Of a stretch of DNA of 7,566 nt, positions 1 through 5,379 are shown piece by piece. Location: NCBI GenBank assembly GCA_003501485.1, contig DNPJ01000075.1, positions 1 to 7,566 on the forward strand, read 5' to 3'. The notes below the pieces were generated by a model. The model made no database searches. It saw nothing but the letters and a program-made list of their open reading frames with translations, and was not told the DNA's origin. This stretch comes from Bacillota bacterium. GTDB taxonomy: Bacteria; Bacillota_I; Bacilli_A; RFN20; CAG-826. The position numbers were made by a program, and so were the translations under genes. The first letter of the stretch is position 1. Every line of letters begins with the position of its first letter.

Positions 1-243
1 ATGCAACTTGAAACATTTGATACGCGTAAAGCGTCTGCTGATAGTATGTATGAAACAGCATCGCTTTCTAGAAAAGAGATTCAAAATAAATTGAAATCCT
101 TAGGAAAAAGAAACAACAATAAAAACGATAAGCCCAAAGAAAGCAAACCACGTAATAAAAATGTGATTAAGAAGAGTCAAAATAAAGCTGTTGCAAAAGT
201 TGATGAGGTTTTTGATGAAATTAAAATAGGAGACGATGAATAA
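1..243 (+). CDS. 3' end of an unidentified gene with a Lys/Asn-rich tail (partial or small ORF)
   Basis: The frame is open from the first base of the window to a TAA at 241-243. The first codon is ATG, but nothing upstream is visible, so this could be a complete 80-residue protein or, more likely, the end of a longer one. I do not recognise a family. Residues 1-35 look like an amphipathic helical end. Residues 36-65 are crowded with Lys and Asn and look disordered. The last 15 residues turn acidic and end in GDDE. Such a tail is common at the C-terminus of cytoplasmic or membrane-associated proteins in AT-rich Firmicutes. It overlaps the next gene by 8 bases, so the two are probably co-transcribed and translationally coupled. 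Since the next gene is a lipid glycosyltransferase and such enzymes often come in pairs, the missing part might be a second glycosyltransferase, but nothing in the visible residues proves it. Confidence 0.6.
   Translation: MQLETFDTRKASADSMYETASLSRKEIQNKLKSLGKRNNNKNDKPKESKPRNKNVIKKSQNKAVAKVDEVFDEIKIGDDE
228..232 (+). promoter_or_regulatory. Ribosome binding site for the glycosyltransferase gene
   Basis: AGGAG lies inside the end of the preceding gene. It is 3 bases from ATG 236 and 12 bases from ATG 245. The first spacing is short and the second long, so the site does not decide the start. The conserved protein N-terminus slightly favours ATG 245, which would shorten the product by three residues and remove the gene overlap. 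Confidence 0.55.
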
Positions 244-1420
244 AATGCGCATAGCATTATTCACCGACACATATCCACCTGAAATTAATGGCGTTGCCAC
301 ATCTTGTAAATCCCTAAGAGATACATTAGTTAGTCATGGCCACGATGTTTTAGTGGTGACAACAAATCCTTTTTCGGACAAATTAATTGTTGAAAATGGA
401 TTTGTAAGAATTCCAGGTCCTGAATTAAAAAAGATGTATGGTTATCGTCTTGCCAACATCGCATCAAGAAAAGCTCTCAAAGCAATACGCAAATTTAATC
501 CTGATATCGCTCATGTTCAAACAGAATTTACAATAGGTATTTTCGCAAGAATTGTTATAAATGCTTTAGATTGTCCATCGATCTACACATATCATACTAT
601 GTATGAAGATTACACTTATTATGTTACTAAAGGATTTTTTGATAGGTTGGGAAAACATTTTGTAAGATCTTTTTCTAAAAACATGATTAACCATTATGAT
701 GGGTTTATTACTCCATCTTCAAAAACAAAAGATTATATGCGTCGTATTGGTGTCGACATTTACGCCAACGTAATCCCAACTGGAGTTGATTTTTCACGTT
801 TTTCAGACAAAAATGTGGATTTTAAAAAGGTAAAAGAGTTAAAAGAAAAATTCTTTTTAGATGATGATACATTTGTTTTGTTGTCATTAGGGCGTATTGC
901 GAAAGAAAAAAGTATTGATTTTTCAATTAAATGCTTTGCAAAGTTTCTTGAAATTCATAACGATGTTAAAACAAAGATGGTCATCGTAGGTAAAGGGCCT
1001 GCAGTTGATGATTTAATAAATTTAACTGAACAACTAAATATTAAAGATAAGGTTATTTTTGTTGGTCCATGTCTTCCTAGCGAAGTGCAAAATTATTATA
1101 AATTAGGTAATGTGTTTGTTTCAGCCTCATTAAGTGAAACACAAGGCTTAACATATATGGAAGCTATGGCGGCTCATTTATATGTTTTAGCTCGTTATGA
1201 TCATAATTTGTTAGATGTTATTCAGGAAGGGAAAACCGGTTTCTTTTTTGAAAATGAAACAGAATTTGCGGATAAAATGTATAAAGCTTATCTCTTATAC
1301 AAAAATAAAGATGATTCGATGCTTAATCTCGCGATTAACAGTTTGGATAATTATTCAATTGAAACATTTTATCAACGAATAATTAAGGCTTATAAACATG
1401 TCATCAAACAGCGTTGGTAA
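236..1420 (+). CDS. GT4-family glycosyltransferase, probable 1,2-diacylglycerol 3-glucosyltransferase type
   Basis: Predicted retaining GT-B glycosyltransferase of family GT4, about 394 residues, the usual size. It probably transfers glucose from UDP-glucose to diacylglycerol at the inner face of the membrane, making the glucolipid typical of low-GC Gram-positives and Acholeplasma. Seen: the N-terminal Rossmann start MRIALFTDTYPPEINGVATS (residues 4-23); the acceptor-side stretch YTYHTMYEDYTYY (117-129) with H120; PTGVDFSRF (181-189); the donor-site GRIAKEKS (219-226) with R220 and K225; and the EX7E pair E301/E309 in SETQGLTYME. These are family hallmarks; the exact lipid acceptor is inferred. 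Two starts are possible. ATG 236 has an AGGAG only 3 bases upstream. ATG 245, where the conserved MRIALF begins, has the same AGGAG 12 bases upstream. Neither spacing is ideal. The gene overlaps the preceding frame by 8 bases and recX by 23 bases. Confidence 0.9.
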   Translation: MNKMRIALFTDTYPPEINGVATSCKSLRDTLVSHGHDVLVVTTNPFSDKLIVENGFVRIPGPELKKMYGYRLANIASRKALKAIRKFNPDIAHVQTEFTIGIFARIVINALDCPSIYTYHTMYEDYTYYVTKGFFDRLGKHFVRSFSKNMINHYDGFITPSSKTKDYMRRIGVDIYANVIPTGVDFSRFSDKNVDFKKVKELKEKFFLDDDTFVLLSLGRIAKEKSIDFSIKCFAKFLEIHNDVKTKMVIVGKGPAVDDLINLTEQLNIKDKVIFVGPCLPSEVQNYYKLGNVFVSASLSETQGLTYMEAMAAHLYVLARYDHNLLDVIQEGKTGFFFENETEFADKMYKAYLLYKNKDDSMLNLAINSLDNYSIETFYQRIIKAYKHVIKQRW

Positions 1421-2195
1421 AAAAATATTATCAATTCATGTAGGGAAGAAGAAAGTGCTTCTTCGCTTTGATGATGAAATAGTTTCATTATCTTTGAATG
1501 CTTATCTTCAATTCCATTTATATGAAAATAAAATTTTGAACGAAAATGAATTTAACCAAATAAAAAAAATAAATGAAATTGATAAATATATCGAATACGC
1601 AAAAACAGCCATTTCCCGCTCGTATATGAGCGAAAAGTGTTTAGTTGATAAATTAACTAAGAAAAGTATTGATAACGATAATATTGCCTATATTATTGCT
1701 TATCTAAAAGAAAATCATTATTTAAATGATGAACAATATGGAAATGATTTGCTAGATTATTTAGAATCAAAGAATTTTGGAAAAAATAAAATTGTTGATA
1801 TCTTATATAAGAAGGGATTAAAAACATCTTTTATAAAAAATATTGATTTTAGTGATGAAAACGAAATTAAGAAAGCTAAAAACTTAATTCCTTCTTTAGA
1901 ATTGAAATATTCAAAATATAATTATAAAAATAAAATTAATCATATCGAATTAGCATTATTAAGAAATGGCTTTGATACTGGCATTATTCCATTAGTTAAA
2001 TTGAATATCAAAAATATTGATGATGAAGATGAAATTAATAAACTAAAAATAGATTACTTAAAAGCAATAAAAAAGTATTCAAAAAAATACGAAAAAAACG
2101 AATTAAATAATAAAGTGGTAAAATATTTATTGGCAAAAGGATATTCTTATAAAAATATAATTTATATAAAGGAGAAAACTGAAAATGAAAATTGA
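1398..2195 (+). CDS. recX: RecX-family regulator of RecA
   Basis: RecX binds RecA filaments and modulates strand exchange and the SOS response in the cytoplasm. The 265-residue length matches the long Firmicutes form (B. subtilis RecX is about the same size). Residues 8-45 form the beta-rich N-terminal part found in this form, containing VLLRFDDEIVSLSLNAYL. Residues 66-140 carry the family's signature three-helix repeats: AKTAISRSYMSEKCLVDKL (68-86), then a helix ending ENHYLNDEQYGNDLL (105-119), then a basic third helix. Two further, more divergent helical repeats fill the C-terminal half, which is very Lys/Asn/Ile rich. The start is ATG 1398, 23 bases inside the glycosyltransferase gene, with AAGG 9 bases upstream. 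It is supported because the conserved N-terminal domain begins right after it. The stop is TGA, the only TGA stop among the complete genes here, and it overlaps the start of yhaM by 11 bases. Confidence 0.85.
   Translation: MSSNSVGKKILSIHVGKKKVLLRFDDEIVSLSLNAYLQFHLYENKILNENEFNQIKKINEIDKYIEYAKTAISRSYMSEKCLVDKLTKKSIDNDNIAYIIAYLKENHYLNDEQYGNDLLDYLESKNFGKNKIVDILYKKGLKTSFIKNIDFSDENEIKKAKNLIPSLELKYSKYNYKNKINHIELALLRNGFDTGIIPLVKLNIKNIDDEDEINKLKIDYLKAIKKYSKKYEKNELNNKVVKYLLAKGYSYKNIIYIKEKTENEN
2168..2174 (+). promoter_or_regulatory. Ribosome binding site for yhaM
   Basis: AAAGGAG lies inside the end of recX, 10 bases before ATG 2185. It supports this start, which overlaps the recX stop by 11 bases and fits re-initiation by ribosomes finishing recX. 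Confidence 0.7.
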
Positions 2196-3129
2196 ATGGA
2201 TCAAAGATTTGAAAGATGGTGCACATGTTCATGACGAATTTATTGTTGCGAGTGTTAATAAATGTGCATCAGATAAAGGGAAACAATATCTAAATGTTGT
2301 TCTTCAAGATAAAACGGGCACCATTAACGCAAAAAAATGGGATGTTACTGAAAGAGATTTAGGCCTTATTGTTCCTGGAAAAGTTCTTGAATTTGATGGA
2401 GAAATTAATTCATACAAGGGCGTTTTACAATTCAAAATTATTTACGCTTCCGAAGTTGATGAAAAATTAGTAAATATTGAAAATTTCAAAAAAGTATCAC
2501 CTATACCTCTAGATGAACTTAAAGCAAAATTAGACTATTATCTTCATTCATTTAAAGATAAAGATGTCGAATTAATAACGAATACAGTTATTAACCATTT
2601 TTATGATAAATATATTACATATCCAGCAGCAGTAAAAATTCATCATGAATTTGGTAGTGGAATTCTCCATCACTCTCTTGCTATGGCTGATTTAGCGGAT
2701 CAGGTTGCAAAGTTATACCCAAGCGTTGACCGCGATCTTCTTGTAGCGGGAGCTTTAATGCACGATATTGGTAAAACAGTGGAATACAAAGATCTTCCTA
2801 TTCCTGAAGTGACAACAGAAGGAAAACTTATTGGACATATTTCAATCATGTATGCTGAATTTAAAAATATTGTTGATAAATTAAATATTAAATCAGAAGT
2901 ACCTTTGCTTCTTGAACATATGATTTTGTCACATCATGGAAAACTAGAATTTGGTTCTCCAGTTCTTCCAATGACAAGAGAAGCTATGCTTCTTTCGATG
3001 ATTGATTTACTTGATTCGCAACTTATGGTTGTTGATAAAGCATTAAAAGATGTTAAACCAGGCGAATTTTCTGAAAGAATATGGTCTATGGACAACGTGG
3101 CGTTTTATAAACCAAAAGAAAGAAAATAA
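2185..3129 (+). CDS. yhaM: 3'-5' exoribonuclease YhaM (OB-fold plus HD domain)
   Basis: YhaM is a Mn-dependent 3'-5' exonuclease of Firmicutes that trims the 3' ends of transcripts, also acts on DNA in vitro, and is cytoplasmic. The 314 residues match the B. subtilis protein length. Residues 15-90 form an OB-fold nucleic-acid-binding domain, recognisable by YLNVVLQDKTGTINAKKWD (35-53). Residues 155-280 form an HD phosphohydrolase domain with all expected metal ligands: H163 in GILHHS, H193-D194 in ALMHDIGK, H218 in GHIS, H250/H251 in LSHHGK and D274 in MIDLLD. The catalytic site therefore looks intact. It is the last gene of the plus-strand cluster and is followed within 12 bases by a strong inverted repeat with a T run. 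The RNA-decay role is known for the family; its placement with recX and a lipid glycosyltransferase implies shared transcription rather than an obvious shared pathway. Confidence 0.95.
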   Translation: MKIEWIKDLKDGAHVHDEFIVASVNKCASDKGKQYLNVVLQDKTGTINAKKWDVTERDLGLIVPGKVLEFDGEINSYKGVLQFKIIYASEVDEKLVNIENFKKVSPIPLDELKAKLDYYLHSFKDKDVELITNTVINHFYDKYITYPAAVKIHHEFGSGILHHSLAMADLADQVAKLYPSVDRDLLVAGALMHDIGKTVEYKDLPIPEVTTEGKLIGHISIMYAEFKNIVDKLNIKSEVPLLLEHMILSHHGKLEFGSPVLPMTREAMLLSMIDLLDSQLMVVDKALKDVKPGEFSERIWSMDNVAFYKPKERK

Positions 3130-3140
3130 GCCACAATAAA

Positions 3141-3194
3141 AGCCGTTAATTACTATATCTTTATTAAGTTAAGGATATAGTTTTTTTAACGGCT
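3141..3194. terminator. Nested bidirectional intrinsic terminator between convergent operons
   Basis: Two inverted repeats are nested. The outer arms are AGCCGTTAA (3141-3149) and TTAACGGCT (3186-3194). The inner arms are ACTATATC (3152-3159) and GATATAGT (3174-3181), and the inner stem can extend by three pairs to an 8-base loop. On the plus strand the inner stem runs straight into seven T residues (3181-3187), which suits termination after yhaM. On the minus strand the full nested stem is followed by TTTTATTG, which suits termination after the HIT gene. The stop codons of the two converging genes flank it (3129 and 3201), so one element likely serves both. Confidence 0.8.
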
Positions 3195-3200
3195 GATAAA

Positions 3201-3623
3201 TTACATTCCCTTTTTGATTTCGTTGGCTAAACTTGGTAAAGATAATTTATCAAGTTTTGAATTCTCTTTCATTGTAATTTGAAATCCTTCATTAGAAATA
3301 TATCTAGGTATAACATGAACGTGGAAATGATAAACGCTTTGCCCGGCTTCTTTATTAACATTTGTCAATATGTTTACCCCTTTAGCGCCCAACATTGCAA
3401 CTTGTGCTTGTCCAATTCTTTGCGCAACATCCATGACTTTATGCATGACATCTTTTGGAACAGTTAAAAAGTTATCAAAATGTTTTTTTGAAACCACTAG
3501 TGTGTGTCCCTTTGTGACTTGAGAAATATCTAAGAAGGCAATTACATCGTCGTCTTCATAAATGATAGAAGAAGGAATCTCTTTGCTTATAATTTTGCAA
3601 AATATACAATTTTTATTTTCCAT
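3201..3623 (-). CDS. hit: HIT-family nucleotide hydrolase/transferase (Hint/Hit type)
   Basis: Histidine-triad protein of the Hint branch. Family members hydrolyse nucleoside phosphoramidates or related AMP-linked compounds in the cytoplasm; the physiological substrate is usually unknown. The chosen start gives 140 residues, the usual length. Seen: CIFCKI (residues 5-10) with C6 and C9, which with H48 (SKKHFDNF) and H99 form the zinc site of many bacterial members; DISQVTKGHTLVV (32-44), closely like B. subtilis Hit; and the triad H99-F-H101-V-H103 in AGQSVYHFHVHVIPRY, with H101 as nucleophile. Start ATG 3623 is chosen because the conserved protein begins there and AAAGGAG sits 8 bases upstream. 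An in-frame ATG at 3656 with GGAGG 5 bases upstream would add 11 residues, and that site lies inside a hairpin. It is the last gene after two lipoprotein genes on the same strand. A hairpin lies 21 bases upstream, so expression may depend on read-through. Confidence 0.92.
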   Translation of the reverse strand: MENKNCIFCKIISKEIPSSIIYEDDDVIAFLDISQVTKGHTLVVSKKHFDNFLTVPKDVMHKVMDVAQRIGQAQVAMLGAKGVNILTNVNKEAGQSVYHFHVHVIPRYISNEGFQITMKENSKLDKLSLPSLANEIKKGM

Positions 3624-3631
3624 AAAGTAAA

Positions 3632-3638
3632 CTCCTTT
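3632..3638 (-). promoter_or_regulatory. Ribosome binding site that fixes the HIT start at 3623
   Basis: Read on the minus strand this is AAAGGAG, 8 bases before ATG 3623. It favours the 140-residue HIT protein over longer forms starting at TTG 3668 or ATG 3656. Confidence 0.7.
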
Positions 3639-3640
3639 AT

Positions 3641-3666
3641 AAAAGGAGGATAGCATTCTATCCTCC
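3641..3666 (-). terminator. Hairpin between the second lipoprotein gene and the HIT gene (terminator or attenuator)
   Basis: A perfect 9-bp stem with a 4-base loop: GGAGGATAG (3645-3653), CATT, CTATCCTCC (3658-3666). On the minus strand it starts 12 bases after the lipoprotein stop and is followed by TTTTAT, the form of an intrinsic terminator with a short T tract. The HIT gene begins only 21 bases past it, leaving no room for a separate promoter. The element would therefore reduce rather than abolish transcription into the HIT gene, unless a promoter lies within the lipoprotein gene. The first arm on the minus strand also contains a GGAGG followed 5 bases later by an in-frame ATG, so the hairpin could also mask a ribosome binding site. 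Confidence 0.65.
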
Positions 3667-3678
3667 AAATGTTAACAA

Positions 3679-5379
3679 TTAATCTTCAAATAATTCTGGG
3701 AATTTTTCTTTGAAGTAATCAAAGATGCTTGAATCATGATATGCAACTGAATATTTTTCAATATAAGAAGAATATGTTTTGTTGACATATGAGTCTTTTG
3801 TTCCTAATGTTTCTGCTAGTTTACGAGCAGTTCTCTCGGTGAATAAGACATCGTCATCGTTATGCTTTGTTACATATGAATTTTTACCATCAATGTCAAG
3901 TTTTGATGTCGATACAGCTTCAACAACTTCAACGATGTAGAAGTTATCGCTATCGTAAATAACAAAGTTTCTTGGGTCGTTTACTGCACTTTCACTAGTA
4001 GCTGGAGTTAAATAGTAATGACCATTAATGTTTCTTACATATTTATCAGAATCATATTTGTGTTCTTCTGTTTCTTTTTCAAGATTATCAACATCATTGG
4101 AAACATTGATTTTAAACAAGCGATCTCTAATTGAAGTAGGAAGATCTGTTAATCCGCCGTTTTTAACATACCATCCATCGGTTGTATAATCCTTTGTTGC
4201 TAAATCTGCTAATTTGATCTTTAAGCCTTTTTCTTTACTATATGTATACGCGCCTGTGAATTCGCTTAATGCTGACATTGCTTCTTCATCAGCAAATCTA
4301 TTGTCTTGATCAATCTTTTGATATTTTTCAATTAATTGACCAAATTGTGTACCAGGGAAGTATTTGTATGAACCAAATGTTTGTTCTTCGAGTCCACAAT
4401 CTTTAAGAAGTTGTTTTTCATTTGCATCAAGTTCAATAACGTTTCCGTCTTTATCAATTCCTCTAAATCCTCTCCAAGCATTAGCGATTGTTTCAAAATC
4501 GACATCTTTATTGCCAAGGATATAGTTTGTTGCGTATGTATTTAATAAAGTATTTGGCAAATCTTTATATTTTTCATCGCGTGTTAACTTAATGATATTA
4601 ACTTCACGGCCATAAGCTCTTCCAAGTGTGGAATAGTTATTTTCGATGAGATATTGCTCAACTAATTTATCTTTGTATATTGTTTTGATTAAATGGCGTT
4701 CAATATAATCATCGTATCTTCCGTCCATATGAATGAACGAACTAACGTCTTCTTTTTTAAGATCAGGTGTAATATAGCCTTCATACCAATCTGTTTTTGT
4801 CATATCGACATCATATAAATCGGCATAATGAGCCATAGCTAATCTTCTTTCGTAGAATTTGCCTGTATCATCATTGTATGTTTTTGATGTAATTTCGTTA
4901 TAGAAAGCTTCATTAATTCTTTCTTCAACATCGCTTAAGAAGGCTTTTAGTCTTTTAATGCGGATTGCATCAACGGTTGTGTTATATTTTTCCGCTAAAT
5001 ATTCATCTTCTGTTTTATCATCAGATACTTTATTTTCGTGAGCATAAACACCCATATGTTTTTCGATGAATGATTTCATCTTTGCTTCGTCGTTTTCAGC
5101 AACTAAAGCTTTTATTTCGCTATACTTACCAAATTGATCATTAGCAATGATTTCAACAAAATTATTGAGAACATCATCCTTTTTGTTTGAAACCAAATCG
5201 TCATATAAAGTTCCCATTATATTGTTGTAGACATCAACCTTTGAATTATCGTCTTTGTTTACGATAACGTTGTCATTGTAATTGCTTGGTAATGCGTTTA
5301 CTGAGTCACATCCTGTTAATAAGAATGCTCCTGCAAGTGCTAAAATAAGACTTTTTCCAATTTTCATTTTGTTTGCCAT
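3679..5379 (-). CDS. Predicted surface lipoprotein with a degenerate parvulin-like domain
   Basis: A 566-residue exported lipoprotein of unknown exact function. Residues 1-24 form a Gram-positive lipoprotein signal: basic start, hydrophobic core LILALAGAFL, lipobox LLTGC with C24 as lipid-modified residue. An internal ATG (M5) would also work. Residues 45-250 are highly charged and mostly helical, like the N-terminal chaperone part of PrsA/SurA proteins. A parvulin pattern can then be traced in pieces: strand GREVNIIKLTRD (257-268), helix DFETIANAW (294-302), DGWYVKNG plus LPTSIRDRLFKINV (401-425), and final strand FVIYDSDNFYIVEVVEA (472-488). The two histidines of active parvulins appear as N261 and Y481, so isomerase activity is doubtful. 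The C-terminus (510-562) is helical. The ATG overlaps the upstream stop by one base, with AGAGGTG 7 bases before it. The domain assignment is my manual alignment, less certain than for the upstream gene. Confidence 0.75.
   Translation of the reverse strand: MANKMKIGKSLILALAGAFLLTGCDSVNALPSNYNDNVIVNKDDNSKVDVYNNIMGTLYDDLVSNKKDDVLNNFVEIIANDQFGKYSEIKALVAENDEAKMKSFIEKHMGVYAHENKVSDDKTEDEYLAEKYNTTVDAIRIKRLKAFLSDVEERINEAFYNEITSKTYNDDTGKFYERRLAMAHYADLYDVDMTKTDWYEGYITPDLKKEDVSSFIHMDGRYDDYIERHLIKTIYKDKLVEQYLIENNYSTLGRAYGREVNIIKLTRDEKYKDLPNTLLNTYATNYILGNKDVDFETIANAWRGFRGIDKDGNVIELDANEKQLLKDCGLEEQTFGSYKYFPGTQFGQLIEKYQKIDQDNRFADEEAMSALSEFTGAYTYSKEKGLKIKLADLATKDYTTDGWYVKNGGLTDLPTSIRDRLFKINVSNDVDNLEKETEEHKYDSDKYVRNINGHYYLTPATSESAVNDPRNFVIYDSDNFYIVEVVEAVSTSKLDIDGKNSYVTKHNDDDVLFTERTARKLAETLGTKDSYVNKTYSSYIEKYSVAYHDSSIFDYFKEKFPELFED

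Noticed and set aside
3279..3467. Plus-strand 62-codon ORF opposite the HIT gene
   Set aside because: It lies wholly within the antisense of a clear HIT gene, has no recognisable protein pattern, and no ribosome site was noted.
3624..3668. Longer HIT protein starting at TTG 3668
   Set aside because: The TTG has no ribosome site upstream, the added residues run through the hairpin, and the conserved HIT start with its own AAAGGAG lies at 3623.
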